This document shows, one piece after another, positions 44,996 through 57,650 of a stretch of DNA of 64,000 bases. The first letter of the stretch is position 1; each line of letters opens with the position of its first letter. The notes below the pieces were generated by a model. It had not been told where the DNA came from and did not search any database. It worked only from the letters and a program-made list of their open reading frames with translations. The DNA comes from Oryza sativa Japonica Group. Taxonomy: Eukaryota > Streptophyta > Magnoliopsida > Poales > Poaceae. Both the position numbers and the translations under genes were made by a program. The stretch is taken from NCBI RefSeq assembly GCF_034140825.1, contig NC_089046.1, positions 1,936,001 to 2,000,000 of the forward strand, given 5' to 3'.

Positions 44996-45459
44996 GGCTC
45001 GGCAGAGAAATTGGACATTCTGCCACTATCAAAAGAGGGTTTCGCTATAATGCCATTCTGCCGATTGGATTCGTTAAAATGTCATCTCCAAGCGATACCA
45101 AGCATTTGTTTTGCCATATTCACCATTTCACTCCATTTCTACCAATTTTTGCACCCGGGTTGACCAAAATACTCATTCGGGACTGCTTCTTCCAGCTCAG
45201 CTCTTCTTCTCCAGCTCCAGCGCTGCCGCCGCCGCATCCGGTGGTGCTTCAACCGCCGCTGCTGCCCAGGGCGGCTTCGCTGCCCCTTGCCCGTCGCGAC
45301 CACCGCGCCCGCCTTTGCCGCCTCTTCGAGAGCCCGGAGACGGAGGCCGCGGCCGGGGCACCACCGACGCCAGATCGAGCTTAGCCGCTGCGTCGTGCTA
45401 GCACTCACACTGCTCTAGCGCCGCGCCGCGCCGCACTTGAGGCCTCCGTCTCCTTTTCC

Positions 45460-46419
45460 TGTTGGAATTAATGAACGGGCCATAGCCCACTCGAAGATTA
45501 ATTCTTTGGAAAATCACAAAAGCCCACCTCATGGAATGGCATGCATGTGGAGTTTAGTACCACCTTGCTTATTCTAGGAGAGGGGGACCTCCTTAAAAGG
45601 GAGGATGTCCTCCTAGCCACTTGAAGCATGTGTGGTGGAGAGAAGAGGGGAAACACACGCGCGCGCTCGCTCGCCTCGCCTGGCAGGGCAGGCGGCGCGC
45701 GTGCACGACGTACGCGTCGAATGGTCCGAAAAATTGGCTCCTCACCCTTGCGCAGATGCAGCCTCCTTTTGCAGTTTTGTTTTGCTGCAAATTCGGATTC
45801 GTTTTTGTTTTGGAAACGTTCCGAAAAATCTGGTGCGTGCAAACGGCGTGGAGTCCGGATAAGTTACGCGCGACTTATCCGGTTCGGTTACGCGCAGTAG
45901 AGATCGTGCGGGCGCCCTGATCAAGCGACCCTTCTCTATATAAACCGACCCGCCGTCTTCACGCAGTATATACGCAAAATCAATCTAGGGTTTGCCTTCT
46001 ACTCTGTACTGCGCCGTCGCTCGTAGACTACTCCATCCCGCTCGCCGGCGTGCACCAGCGATCGGGAGAGCAGGTCTCCGGAACCTCTGCCTTTGACGCC
46101 CTGCACCGGGAGAAGGCGGCAATAAGGTTTTTGGGAAGCGCTTCGCGCGACTGCTCCCTGTTCGTTCGCGACGGCTCGCCTTCCTCTTCGCTCGCGTGTT
46201 TCGTGCCTTCGTAGACACCTGCGAAAAGTTTCGACCAAGCAGCCGGTCTTTTCGTCACCTCGGTACGTGTTCAATATGTTGCGCATATTTGATCTGTTCA
46301 TGTTATACTGTGTAGTTTACATGTGTAGATCTAATGATGTGTTCATGCTAGTTTTCATCTGTAATGTCATGATTTATTTATGGAATAGATTAAATCATTA
46401 TATGTCTATAATCTCAACA
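45460..46419 (+). repeat. 5' LTR of the copia element
   Basis: 960 bp, TG...CA ended. Contains a likely TATA box (CTATATAAACC near 45936) and the transcription start region. It is matched by the 970-bp 3' LTR. Confidence 0.93.
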
Positions 46420-47235
46420 ATCCAAAAACCTTATTATAGGCACTGTGATTTTACTATGGCTGGTTTTGCCGATGCACTGAGGCCGGATAAATTCACCGGT
46501 GTGCATTTTAAGAGATGGCAGATCAGGGTCACTCTGTGGCTGACAGCTATGAAATGCTTCTGGGTGAGTACTGGCAAACCTGAAGGAGTTCTTACTGCTG
46601 AACAGCAGAAGCAATTCGAGGAAGCCACTACTCTCTTTGTGGGATGCATTCTTAGCGTTCTTGGCGATCGTCTGGTCGAGGTGTATATGCATATGACCGA
46701 CGCTAAGGAGTTGTGGGATGCACTGAATACTAAATTCGGTGCTACTGATGCTAGCAATGATCTGTATATCATGGAGCAGTTTCATGACTACAAAATGGCT
46801 GACAACCGTTCTGTAGTCGAACAGGCTCATGAGATATAAACCATGGCTAAGGAACTCGAACTCCTTAAGTGTGTCTTACCCGACAAATTTGTGGTCGGGT
46901 GCATTATTGCAAAACTACCTCCATCTTGGAGGAGTTTCGGTACTGCACTCAAACACAAGAGACAGGAATACTCCGTTGAGGGGTTGATTGCGTCTCTTGA
47001 TGTTGAGGAGAAAGCTCGGGAAAAAGATGCCGCGTCTAAGGGCGATGGTGGGCAGTCCAGTGCCAATGTTGTGCACAAGGCCCAGAACAAGAGCAAGGGG
47101 AAATACAAAGCTCAGCAGACCACCAACTTCAAGAAGCAGAAGAAGAACAACAACAATCCTAATCAGGATGAGAGGACTTGCTTTGTGTGTGGCTAAGTTG
47201 GTCATCTGGCTAGGAAGTGTCCACAGCGCAAGGGG

Positions 47236-50200
47236 ATGAAGGCACCTGCAGGGCAGACTTCTAAGTCTGCTAATGTGACCATTGGCAACACTGGAGATGG
47301 AAGCGGGTATGGTAATTTACCTACTGTTTTTTCAGTTAATCAATCTACTAATTGGTGGGTTGATACTGGGGCCAATGTACATGTTTGTGCTGACATCTCA
47401 TTGTTTTCTTCTTATCAGGTCGCACGGGGTTCCACCATCCTAATGGGGAATGGGTCACATGCTTCTGTTCATGGTGTTGGCACGGTAGATCTGAAGTTTA
47501 CTTCGGGAAAGATCGTGCAGCTGAAGAACGTGCAGCATGTCCCTTCTATCGACAGGAATCTTGTTAGTGGCTCCCGTCTGACTAGAGACGGATTTAAGTT
47601 GGTTTTTGAGTCTAATAAAGTAGTCGTGTCTAAACATGGATATTTTATTGGTAAAGGTTATGAGTGCGGAGGCCTGTTCCGCTTTTCCCTTTCTGATTTC
47701 TGCAATAAGTCTGTGAACCATATTTGTGGCAGTGTGGATGATGAGGCTAATGTTTGGCATTCACGTTTATGTCATATTAATTTTGGCTTGATGTCTCGGC
47801 TTTCCAGCATGTGTTTAATTCCTAAGTTTTCCATTGTCAAAGGTTCTAAGTGCCATAGTTGTGTGCAATCGAAGCAACCTCGCAAGCCTCACAAGGCTGC
47901 CGAGGAGAGAAACTTGGCACCACTAGAACTCCTACATTCAGATCTTTGTGAAATGAATGGGGTGTTGACGAAGGGTGGAAAACGATATTTCATGACATTG
48001 ATTGATGATGCTACTAGATTTTGCTATGTGTACTTGTTGAAAACGAAAGACGAGACTCTAGACTATTTTAAAATTTATAAGGCAGAAGTTGAAAATCAAC
48101 TTGACAGAAAGATAAAAAGGCTTAGGTCTGATCGTGGTGGAGAGTTTTTCTCGAACGAGTTTGACTTATTCTGTGAGGAACATGGCATCATACATGAGAG
48201 GAAGCCTCCCTATTCTCCCGAGTCTAATGGGATTGCTGAAAGGAAGAACCGCACACTGACTGACTTGGTGAATGCCATGTTGGACACCGCGGGACTGCCT
48301 AAGGCATGGTGGGGGGAGGCATTGTTGACCTCAAATCATGTGTTAAACAGAGTTCCTAACAGAAATAAGGACAAAACACCATATGAGATATGGATTGGTA
48401 GAAAACCATCACTTTCTTATTTGCGCACATGGGGGTGCTTGGCGAAAGTCAATGTACCAATAACGAAGAAGCGCAAACTTGGACCTAAGACTGTGGACTG
48501 TGTTTTTCTGGGATATGCTCATCATAGCATTGCCTATAGATTTTTAATAGTTAAATCCGAGGTACCGGACATGCATGTTGGTACAATTATGGAGTCTCGT
48601 GATGCTACCTTCTTTGAGAGCTTTTTCCCAATGAAGGATACACATAGTGGTTCGAACCAACCCTTTGAAATAATTCCCAGTTCAATCACACCACCAGAAC
48701 AAACTGAACATACACATGAACTTGTCTCTGAGGAGGATGTCAGTGAAGCTCCTCGAAGGAGTAAGAGACAAAGGACGGCTAAGTCTTTTGGTGATGATTT
48801 CACTGTGTACCTCGTGGATGACACTCCTAAGTCAATTTCAGAAGCATATGCATCTCCTGATGCAGACTACTGGAAGGAGGCTGTCCGTAGTGAAATGGAT
48901 TCCATTATCGCTAACGGGACTTGGGAGGTGACAGAGCGACCCTATGGGTGTAAACCTGTGGGGTGCAAGTGGGTGTTCAAGAAGAAGCTTAGGCCTGACG
49001 GTACTATTGAAAAGTACAAGGCTCGGCTTGTTGCTAAGGGCTATACTCAGAAAGAAGGCGAAGATTTCTTTGACACTTACTCACCTGTTGCTAGATTGAC
49101 CACAATTCGTGTGCTACTTTCCCTAGCAGCCTCACATGGTCTTCTCGTTCATCAAATGGACGTTAAGACAGCTTTTCTTAATGGAGAGCTGGATGAGGAG
49201 ATCTATATGGATCAACCTGATGGGTTTGTAGTTGAAGGTCAAGAAGGCAAAGTGTGCAAATTGTTGAAGTCTTTGTATGGTCTGAAACAAGCTCCTAAGC
49301 AATGGCATGAGAAATTTGACAAAACATTGACATCTGCAGGCTTTGCAGTCAATGAGGCAGATAAATGTGTGTACTATCGCCATGGTGGGGGTGAGGGAGT
49401 TATTTTGTGCTTGTATGTTGACGACATACTGATATTTGGGACAAACCTTGAGGTGATAAATGAGGTTAAATCATTCTTGTCTCAAAATTTTGATATGAAA
49501 GATTTGGGAGTAGCTGATGTTATCTTAAACATTAAGCTAATTAGAGGTGAGAATGGGATTACACTCTTGCAGTCCCATTATGTGGAGAAGATCTTGAATC
49601 GCTTTGGCTACATTGATAGTAAGCCTTCTCCAACACCTTATGATCCTAGCTTGTTGCTTCGCAAGAACAAGAGAATTGCTAGGAATCAACTGGAATACTC
49701 CCAAATCATTGGCTCGTTGATGTACCTGGCTAGTGCAACTAGGCCTGATATCTCCTTTGCTGTGAGCAAGTTGAGCCGATTTACCTCTAATCCGGGAGAT
49801 GATCACTGGCGTGCGCTTGAGCGAGTAATGCGCTATCTGAAAGGTACTGTGGAATTGGGGCTTCACTATACTGGGTATCCTGCGGTACTGGAGGGTTATA
49901 GTGATTCTAACTGGATCTCTGATGTGGATGAGATCAAAGCCACTAGTGGATATGTTTTCACACTGGGTGGTGGTGCTGTTTCATGGAGGTCTTGCAAACA
50001 GACCATTTTGACGAGGTCAACCATGGAAGCAGAGCTAACGGCACTGGATACTGCTACTGTTGAGGCAGAATGGCTGCGTGATCTATTAATGGATCTGCCT
50101 GTTGTTGAAAAACCGGTGCCGGCTATCCTTATGAACTGTGACAATCAAACGGTAATTGTCAAAGTGAATAGTTCTAAGGATAATATGAAATCGTCTAGAC

Positions 50201-50364
50201 ATGTGAAAAGACGATTGAAGTCTGTCAGGAAATTAAGAAACTCCGGAGTTATAACGTTGGATTACATCCAAACAGCGAGAAACCTGGCAGATCCCTTCAC
50301 GAAGGGACTATCACGAAATGTGATAAACAATGCATCGAAGGAGATGGGTTTGAGACCCATGTGA
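47236..50364 (+). CDS. copia pol region (protease, integrase, RT, RNase H)
   Basis: A long frame within the nested copia element holding the pol domains in copia order. It is listed as a part of that element, not a host gene. Confidence 0.9.
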   Translation: MKAPAGQTSKSANVTIGNTGDGSGYGNLPTVFSVNQSTNWWVDTGANVHVCADISLFSSYQVARGSTILMGNGSHASVHGVGTVDLKFTSGKIVQLKNVQHVPSIDRNLVSGSRLTRDGFKLVFESNKVVVSKHGYFIGKGYECGGLFRFSLSDFCNKSVNHICGSVDDEANVWHSRLCHINFGLMSRLSSMCLIPKFSIVKGSKCHSCVQSKQPRKPHKAAEERNLAPLELLHSDLCEMNGVLTKGGKRYFMTLIDDATRFCYVYLLKTKDETLDYFKIYKAEVENQLDRKIKRLRSDRGGEFFSNEFDLFCEEHGIIHERKPPYSPESNGIAERKNRTLTDLVNAMLDTAGLPKAWWGEALLTSNHVLNRVPNRNKDKTPYEIWIGRKPSLSYLRTWGCLAKVNVPITKKRKLGPKTVDCVFLGYAHHSIAYRFLIVKSEVPDMHVGTIMESRDATFFESFFPMKDTHSGSNQPFEIIPSSITPPEQTEHTHELVSEEDVSEAPRRSKRQRTAKSFGDDFTVYLVDDTPKSISEAYASPDADYWKEAVRSEMDSIIANGTWEVTERPYGCKPVGCKWVFKKKLRPDGTIEKYKARLVAKGYTQKEGEDFFDTYSPVARLTTIRVLLSLAASHGLLVHQMDVKTAFLNGELDEEIYMDQPDGFVVEGQEGKVCKLLKSLYGLKQAPKQWHEKFDKTLTSAGFAVNEADKCVYYRHGGGEGVILCLYVDDILIFGTNLEVINEVKSFLSQNFDMKDLGVADVILNIKLIRGENGITLLQSHYVEKILNRFGYIDSKPSPTPYDPSLLLRKNKRIARNQLEYSQIIGSLMYLASATRPDISFAVSKLSRFTSNPGDDHWRALERVMRYLKGTVELGLHYTGYPAVLEGYSDSNWISDVDEIKATSGYVFTLGGGAVSWRSCKQTILTRSTMEAELTALDTATVEAEWLRDLLMDLPVVEKPVPAILMNCDNQTVIVKVNSSKDNMKSSRHVKRRLKSVRKLRNSGVITLDYIQTARNLADPFTKGLSRNVINNASKEMGLRPM

Positions 50365-50920
50365 GTTATACTATGGTGGTAACCCAGTCTATGTGATCGG
50401 AGATCCCGTGAATTAGATCCTGGGAAGAACAAACCATTAGTAAACTAGAGGAGAGTATCAATATATATACCCTCTCCAAGTGAAGATGCATGTACTCTCG
50501 TGAGCTGCAAGGCAGGTTGGCTATGCCTTAATGAGTTCTGTTGGCTTTAATTAGCGAAGATGTTGTCTTGCAGAGCATTCTTGAAAGAACTCACCTTTGT
50601 GAGCTTGACTGTTGGTCGCAGTCTATGAAGATTTTGGGTGAATCTTCTAGGAAGCTTACTAAAGACCTAGGAGTATGACTTATATGCTCCACCCGAGGGG
50701 TAGTCTACAGACGGTCTAGTACCAGATAAGACTTTGAGTGAAACTTGCTTGCACAAGACTTGCAATTCAAGGCGTAGTCCATTGTTCAAGTTGTGAGTAA
50801 GTGTAGCTTGGAGTTCTAGGTGGATGTTCAACCTTAATTGGTCTCCATCGAACCGCTGGTATATAAACAGTACATTGGAAAAGGCAAATCTCAGTGGGAT
50901 TTTGAGATTTGGTGGGGGAT

Positions 50921-51890
50921 TGTTGGAATTAATGAATGGGCCATAGCCCACTCGAAGATTAATTCTTTGGAAAATCACAAAAGCCCACCTCATGGGATGG
51001 CATGCATGTGGAGTTTAGTACCACCTTGCTTATTCTAGGAGAGGGGGACCTCCTTAAAAGGGAGGATGTCCTCCTAGCCACTTGAAGCATGTGTGGTGGA
51101 GAGAAGAGGGGAAACACACGCGCGCGCTCGCTCGCCTGGCCTGGCCTGGCAGGGCAGGGCAGGCGGCGCGCGTGCACGACGTACGCGTCGAATGGTCCGA
51201 AAAATTGGCTCCTCACCCTTGCGCAGATGCAGCCTCCTTTTGCAGTTTTGTTTTGCTGCAAATTCGGATTCGTTTTTGTTTTGGAAACGTTCCGAAAAAT
51301 CCGGTGCGTGCAAACGGCGTGGAGTCCGGATAAGTTACGCGCGACTTATCCGGTTCGGTTACACGCAGTAGAGATCGTGCGGGCGCCCTGATCAAGCGAC
51401 CCTTCTCTATATAAACCGACCCGCCGTCTTCACGCAGTATATACGCAAAATCAATCTAGGGTTTGCCTTCTACTCTGTACTGCGCCGTCGCTCGTAGACT
51501 ACTCCATCCCACTCGCCGGCGTGCACCAGCGATCGGGAGAGCAGGTCTCCGGAACCTCTGCCTTTGACGCCCTGCACCGGGAGAAGGCGGCAATAAGGTT
51601 TTTGGGAAGCGCTTCGCGCGACTGCTCCCTGTTCGTTCGCGACGGCTCGCCTTCCTCTTCGCTCGCGTGTTTCGTGCCTTCGTAGACACCTGCGAAAAGT
51701 TTCGACCAAGCAACCGGTCTTTTCGTCACCTCGGTACGTGTTCAATATGTTGCGCATATTTGATCTGTTCATGTTATACTGTGTAGTTTACATGTGTAGA
51801 TCTAATGATGCGTTCATGCTAGTTTTCATCTGTAATGTCATGATTTATTTATGGAATAGATTAAATCATTATATGTCTATAATCTCAACA
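50921..51890 (+). repeat. 3' LTR of the copia element
   Basis: 970 bp, nearly identical to the 5' LTR and 10 bp longer because of a short repeat of CTGGC/GGCAG type near 51135-51160. Confidence 0.93.
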
Positions 51891-52893
51891 TTTCCCTCAT
51901 CCGGCGCACCCCCGCCGCCTCCGCCGCACCGAGCAACGGCCGGCAGTGTCGCCGCCTCACATCCCCAAGCGCACGGCGGAGCCTCTCCATCTGCAACAAC
52001 AAGCAAGCAAAGCAACGCCACCATCATCAGAAACGCATCGCCGAGCACCACCAGCAGCAAGCAACAAATCAACACGATGAAACATATGTGCCATCTCGTT
52101 CTTGTACTAGTCGAAATGCGCGACAAGCTCGTCAGAGAGGAGACACGACGCGGAGGAGGTCGTCCGACACGCCGTCGTCGAAGTCGAAGCGGAGCTAGCC
52201 TCGTTGCCGTCGGCCACTTGTGTAGCTGCGCCAGGCTCACCACCTTGTGACCTTGCGCGTGTTGTGGCTGCAGTGACAACATCTGCGGCACAACCATGGC
52301 CGCTGCATCCGCCTCTCGCGAGCACTTCCTCAGTTCGACGAGTGGCCAAGGAGAGAGAAGGGCTGAGCTAGAAGAAGCAGGCCAAAGGGTATTTTGATCA
52401 GTTTGGGTGCAAAAATTGGTGGAAATGGAGTGAAATGATGAATATGGCAAAACAAATGCTTGGTATCGCTTGGGGATGGCATTTTAACGAATCCAATCGG
52501 CGGAATGGCATTATAGCGAAACCCTCTTTTGGTAGTGGCAGAATGTCCAATTTCTCGGCTCGGCATGCCTAAATTGATGGTAGATATTAGGTTCTACGAT
52601 GGATAGTGATGCACTGATGCTACAAACGGAAGGACTCACCGAGAGATGGCTGGACGGCGAAACGAGCTCATGCGCGGTGCTGGCGGTGAAGAACAGAGCA
52701 GGATGGCGATGGCGTGGACCTCGATTGGCTCGGTGCAGCAGGGTCGCCGGTGGCGCGGGGCTTCAGCAGAGAGTTTCGGGGAGGCAGAACAAAGCATAGG
52801 GATCGAGTTCCCCCGGAACTTGATGACGAATTGTGGACGAGGGGCTTGGGCGGTAGTTGCACAGGAGGTGTTCGATCGATGGTTAACGGTATA

Positions 52894-53877
52894 CTCTCTC
52901 CATCTACTTTTGATAGTCATATTTTATCTTGGCACACAAACTAAGGATAATTATATTATCCATTTAAACATGCTACTACTCCTTCCGGTTTCATTTTAAT
53001 TGACGCTTTGGACAATGACACGCTCTACAAGATATACCTTTGACCTTATTTTTCTATTATAATATATACAATAAATAAATATATGTTTACTTTTATTGTA
53101 GTTTTTTGAAAGAGAAATCTATATATGTTTTTCTAGTTGTTTTAAACTAAATATTTTTAAAGTTATTGAGGGTCAAAGTTATAAAAATTTAACCTCAACC
53201 TTGTCCAAAACGTCAATTAATATAGAACCAGAGGGAGTAGTTATTCCTCGTAAACAAGCTATTCATTAATATTTACATTTCTCGATGCACATACAACCAA
53301 TCTTGTATGGAAGAAATAGAGAGTCACTCATTAAATCCGAGAAAGTCATTAATGGCTTATTCGGATCGGAGGGTAAACTCAGAAAAAACATAGGATCTGC
53401 ATTCCTATGGATTCGGGTACTGTAGCAGCATTCGGATCAAAGGAATCCCCTGTAGGAAAATCAGAGGAAATTCGAAGGAAAATTTCCTTGGCCATCCATT
53501 CCACAGGAAAACAAACAATCCACTCCAACCTCTTTTTATTTTTCCTGTGCATGGGAACGAGGCAATCAACAAACTAATCTTCACAAGCTTCACTCCTCTG
53601 ACACATGATGATTTTAGTTAGTGGGTAGGTTCTTTAAAAATTCCTATGTTTTTCCTACGCTCTATCCGAACGCATGTTTATATAGTATTCCTATGTTTTT
53701 CAATTCTCTGTTTTACACGTGCATTCCTATCATATTCCTATGATTTTCCTATTCCTGTGTTTTTTCAATCCTCCATTCCGAATAAGCCCTTAGAATAGGT
53801 TGTTGGATTGAAATATGCCTATCAAAAGTAAATTTTTCAGATTTGGAAATATAACTATTAAAAGTAGATGGAGGGAG
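52894..53877. mobile_element. Stowaway-type MITE split by two later MITEs
   Basis: Outer ends CTCTCTCCATCTACTTTTGATAG and TATTAAAAGTAGATGGAGGGAG are inverted repeats with TA flanks. Inside lie a second Stowaway-type element (52979-53237; ends CTCCTTCCGGTTTCATTTTAATTGACG and CGTCAATTAATATAGAACCAGAGGGAG) and a third element (about 53352-53790) with ends GGCTTATTCGGATCGGAGG and CCTCCATTCCGAATAAGCC. Confidence 0.8.
53352..53790. mobile_element. MITE with GGCTTATTCGG inverted ends
   Basis: Nested in the Stowaway element above. The inverted ends and a possible 3-bp TAA/TTA flank suggest a Tourist (PIF/Harbinger) type, but the superfamily is unsure. Confidence 0.6.
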
Positions 53878-53879
53878 TA

Positions 53880-54528
53880 TTAACTAAGGAACAAATTATC
53901 TTTTTTCCCCTTATTTATGAGCGTGTGGCATGATTGCATGTGGATCTTTAGACTTAATGGGCTATAACTTTATAGAAAGTATAAATTAGCTATAAGTTTA
54001 GCTCTATATAAAATTACCTCTGGCATCAAAGTTAACAACTTTTGTTTCCCAATCTTTTTTCACAAATAGTTATAATTGGTTTATGGCTAACTATTATACT
54101 TATACTTTACTCTATCTAACAAGTCTCTTGGTAGCTATCAACGAGCCGAGCTCGCCTACCTAGGTTTGAGCTCGATACAAACTTGTGCTGAGCCTATGTA
54201 ACCTTCGAGCTTTCAAACAAGCTTGGTTTGGGCTCGACTACCAAGTTAAGTTTATAAGTAGTACAACATATATTTCAAAGATAATTTATTGATAAAATAA
54301 TTAATTTCTAGTTAATTAAAGAAGAGAAAGTAATAAGATAAATATATGATACCAATAAAAGTTACTTCCTATGTTTCACATGAAAGACATTTTAGGTTTT
54401 GAATAGATTCATACATTCATCTATATATGTGTCCGAATTTATTTGGATGTTAGTGAATCTAGATAAGGAATGTGGATATTATAAATACATATAAATAACA
54501 TATTTGAGCTACTAATTTATTATTAAAT
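53880..54528. other. AT-rich intergenic DNA
   Basis: No gene. A decayed Stowaway-like end (CTTCCTATGTTTCACATGAAAGAC) occurs near 54365. Confidence 0.45.
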
Positions 54529-54955
54529 TAAGAGTAGATTTCACAAAACTACATGTACTTTGACCAACTTATCGCATAGCTACATATTTAAGGTGTTGTA
54601 TCACAGGATTACAGATTTAACACAAAGCTACATATTTAAGACAAAGTATCACAAAAATATAGCTTTAATACTAAAGTTATTACAAAACTACATATTTTAC
54701 AGTTTAAATCCCAACCACTACTATTATGTTAAGAGTTATAAGTGCTGTAATTTTGTAGTTAAGTTGATGCAAAACATGTAGTTTTATGATAATTTTATTA
54801 TTAAATCCGTAGTTTGGTGATTTTCCATCTTAAATTTGTAGTACTAGGATAAATTCGGTTCTAAACATGCAGTTTTGTGATAAACCATCTTAAATATGTA
54901 ATTTTATGATAGTTTGATCAAAGTATATATAGTTTTGTGAAATTTACTCTTAAAA
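54529..54955. mobile_element. inverted-repeat element with AGAGTARATTTCACAAAA ends
   Basis: The left end (TAAGAGTAGATTTCACAAAACTAC, ...ACTTTGACCAA) is matched in inverse orientation at the right end (...TTGATCAAAGTATATATAGTTTTGTGAAATTTACTCTTA). About 427 bp, with several internal repeats of ACATATTTAAG type. A related element lies at 60784-61199. Non-autonomous; superfamily not determined. Confidence 0.65.
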
Positions 54956-55326
54956 TAGAAAAAATGTTTGTGCGTTGCAACGGGTGACGGGTGAAGACAA
55001 TTGTTTTAAGTTTATTCAATTATGTTATACATACTATTAAATTTGTAATAAAGCTTATTTGTTTTTGTTTGGTTGTAATGAATCGCTTTCACTCTAAAAA
55101 AAATAAGAAGGAAATATTACATGAATGGAAAAAAAATGATGTAATGATGTGGTTAGGTGTCCTGCGGCACATGAGAAATTGAAATCCGGTGTCCTGTGGA
55201 AGTCTTGTGGTAGGAAACACGATTCATTTTTTTCGTGATTACAAAATCAATCCAAACACATGAGACCCGCTGCAATGTGGCATCATCTTTCCTCTAATCG
55301 CTGGTGCGCGTAAAACCAGACTATAG

Positions 55327-55625
55327 CCATGTTTGGTTCACAGTCACATGGATGTTTGATGCTAATTTAGAGTATAAAACATATATTAATTACAAAACCC
55401 ATTCCATAACCTTTGATTGATTCGCGAGACGAATCTATTGTACCTAATTAATCCATGATTAGCCTATATAATATTAGGGATTAATTAGGCTTAAAAATTC
55501 GTCTCGCGTATTAGCTCTCATTTATAAAATTAGTTTTTTTATTAGTCTATGTTTAATACTTCAAATTAGTGTCTACACATCCAATGTGACAAGTCGTAAA
55601 AATTTTTAGCCATATCCAAACACCC
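55327..55625. mobile_element. MITE related to that at 31370-31627
   Basis: Begins ATGTTTGGTTCACAG and ends CATATCCAAACACC, with internal ATTCGCGAGACGAATCTATT and TTAATCCATGATTAGCC as in the other copy. Borders approximate. Confidence 0.65.
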
Positions 55626-56289
55626 CCTATATTCGGTATCAAAATCATAGACAAGCCTCCTATTTAAGCTGGTGTTGTTTTAGCTGGGAAAGCGAGGTGG
55701 TATTGTTCGTGCTACATTATCGCGATTCTACGGTCCTCGATTGCTACAGTGTCACGTAGTACTGTGTTGGAAAAAGTACACTTCGAGTTAAAAAACATCC
55801 TTAAACCACGAAACTAGATATCCGTCATTCCTTAAAAAATCAAAACTAGTTACAATAGATCCTTAAGTGGTTTTGATACCGGTTTTGTCCTACGTGGCGG
55901 CTGAATCAGCATGAGACCCACGTGGACCCCACATGTCAGGGTCCACGTCACCTCTCTCTCCCTTCCTCTCTCTCTTTTCTCCTCGCTCACTCGTTGCAGG
56001 GCGGCTGGCGGGCGCGCGAGGCCGCCGTGGGGCGTGAAGATGGCCCCCGCCGCGGCGTCGAAGTCGGGCACGGAGACGGCGAGGTGAGCGGTGGCGAAGG
56101 AGGAGGGAGGCGAGGGGTGGGGCGGGGACAGAAGGGGATGAAGTTGAGGGCGCGGCGGACGGTGGAGGCGGCGGAGTATGTGGCGCAGGAGGAGGCGGGA
56201 GAGAAGGCCTACCTAGTGGCGCATGGTCGCTGTTGCCGGCGGCGCGGGGGTCACTGGAGTCGCCGCCGGTGGGGAGAGTGGCTTGTGGT

Positions 56290-56460
56290 GGTGTTGGAAG
56301 TTTAGGTGAAGGGGTCGATCTTATGGCGGCGGAACCGCGGAACTCGGGGAAGCGGCAGCGGATGGCGATGGCGACGTCCTCGGCGAAGGAGGCGGAGAGG
56401 CCGGCGTCGGTGATGAGGCAGCAGAGCTGGGACTCGAAGTAGGGGGAGTAGGACTGACGG
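56290..56460 (-). pseudogene. unidentified captured gene fragment in the Pack-MULE
   Basis: Minus-strand reading [19 protein letters not shown] then [19 protein letters not shown] is protein-like and clearly not from a sugar transporter. I do not recognise the family. Confidence 0.4.
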
Positions 56461-56714
56461 GAGCCAGCGTGGCGCGCGCTTCCCCATCACCGGAGACCGG
56501 GTCGGCGGCGAGGCGGCGGAGGAGGCGAGGACTAGCTAAACCTTTGCCGGCCGCTCTCCGAGCCACCGCCCGCTCTGCCAACCGCTCGCCCGGTCCTCCG
56601 GCAGGCCAGTGCGGCGGGCGCAACTGCCGCCGCCGCTCCGCCCTCCTCCTCTCCCGCCTCGCCCCGGCGACCTCCCGCGTGGTCGCCGCCGTGTCGTCGC
56701 CAACGCGGCGCTCC

Positions 56715-57366
56715 CCCTTCTCGTACAGGCTGCAGCTGGTGATATCGGTGCTGATCCCGACGCTGCAGCAGCTCACCGGCATCAACGTCGTCATGTTCTA
56801 CGCGCCCGTGCTGTTCAAGACCATCGGATTCGCCGGCGCCGGCACGGCCTCGCTCATGTCCGCAGTCATCACCGGCCTAGTCAACATGTTCGCCACCTTC
56901 GTCTCCATCGCCACCGTCGACCGCCTCGGCCGCCGCAAGCTCCTCCTCCAGGGCGGCATCCAAATGATCTTCGCGCAGGTACACACATACACAAAATCCA
57001 TTCAACTCGATCACATACAAAATTAAACGCACATAATACTCGATCAGATACAAAATCAAACGCACAAAATTCGGATGATTTTTTGCATGGACAGTTCGTT
57101 CTTGGGACGCTGATCGCCGTCAAGTTCGGGACGGCGGGCGTGGCAAACATCTCGCGGGGTTACGCCATCGTGGTGGTGCTGTGCATCTGCGTGTTCGTGT
57201 CGGCGTTCGCGTGGTCGTGGGGGCCCCTGGGGTGGCTGGTGCCCAGCGAGATCTTCCCGCTAGAGATCAGGTCGGCGGCGCAGAGCGTGGTGGTGATGTT
57301 CATCATGGCGTTCACCTTCATCATCGCGCAGATCTTCCTGATGATGCTGTGCCACCTCAAGTTCGG
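56715..57366 (+). pseudogene. captured hexose-transporter (STP/MST) fragment with its intron
   Basis: Exon A (56715-56978) reads [20 protein letters not shown] then [12 protein letters not shown] and [14 protein letters not shown]. Exon B (57095-57366) reads [20 protein letters not shown] then [19 protein letters not shown]. These are transmembrane helices 7-8 and 10-11 with the RLGRR loop and the [11 protein letters not shown] motif of plant monosaccharide/H+ symporters. The 116-bp GT-AG intron between them is retained, so capture was from DNA. N-terminal helices and the C-terminus are absent. The frame is intact across both exons, so a chimeric transcript is possible. Confidence 0.85.
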
Positions 57367-57650
57367 GCTCCCCTCCCCTTCCCCGCCGTTCCCATCCCCA
57401 CCCTCGCCGCCGCCGCCGCCCACCTCGCCGTCTCCACGCCAACACCGCGGCTGGGCCATCTTCGCGCCCCACGGTGGCCACGCGCGCCCGCTAGCGGCCC
57501 TGCAGCGAGTGAGCGAGGAGAAGAGAGAGAGGAAGGGAGAGAAAGATGGCGTGGACCCTGACATGTGGGGTCCACGTGGGTCTCACGCTGACTTAGTCAC
57601 CACGTAGGATAAAACTAAGATCAAAACTACCGAAGGATCTATTATGACCG

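Larger units (their letters stand above)
45460..51890 (+). mobile_element. Ty1/copia LTR retrotransposon, young and nearly whole
   Basis: LTRs at 45460-46419 and 50921-51890 start TGTTGGAATTAATGAA and end ATAATCTCAACA. They differ at about seven sites plus one short length change, suggesting insertion a few hundred thousand years ago at the usual grass LTR rate. The target duplication TTTCC is at 45455-45459 and 51891-51895. Parts in order: gag with a zinc knuckle (about 46456-47230), then protease, integrase, reverse transcriptase and RNase H in one long frame (47236-50364), the copia order. A G-rich polypurine tract lies at about 50908-50920. I did not recognise a standard primer-binding site. 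The element appears to have about two breaks and is otherwise open. Confidence 0.95.
45005..52556. mobile_element. MULE with nested copia element
   Basis: Inverted repeats of about 190 bp (45005-45195 and about 52365-52556) begin GAGAAATTGGACATTCTGCC and differ at only a handful of sites. The 9-bp target duplication GGCTCGGCA is identical at 44996-45004 and 52557-52565. Without the copia at 45460-51890 the element is about 1.1 kb, GC-rich inside, with no transposase: a non-autonomous, Pack-MULE-like element. I could not name the captured sequence; frames such as the minus-strand SDELVAHFD stretch near 52110 are unassigned. Confidence 0.9.

Noticed and set aside
45498-46301. Several 60-115-codon frames, repeated at 50959-51772
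   Set aside because: They lie wholly in the two LTRs of the copia element and occur twice for that reason.
54560-55182. Small AT-rich frames
   Set aside because: They translate the repeats of the inverted-repeat element and flanking AT-rich DNA.
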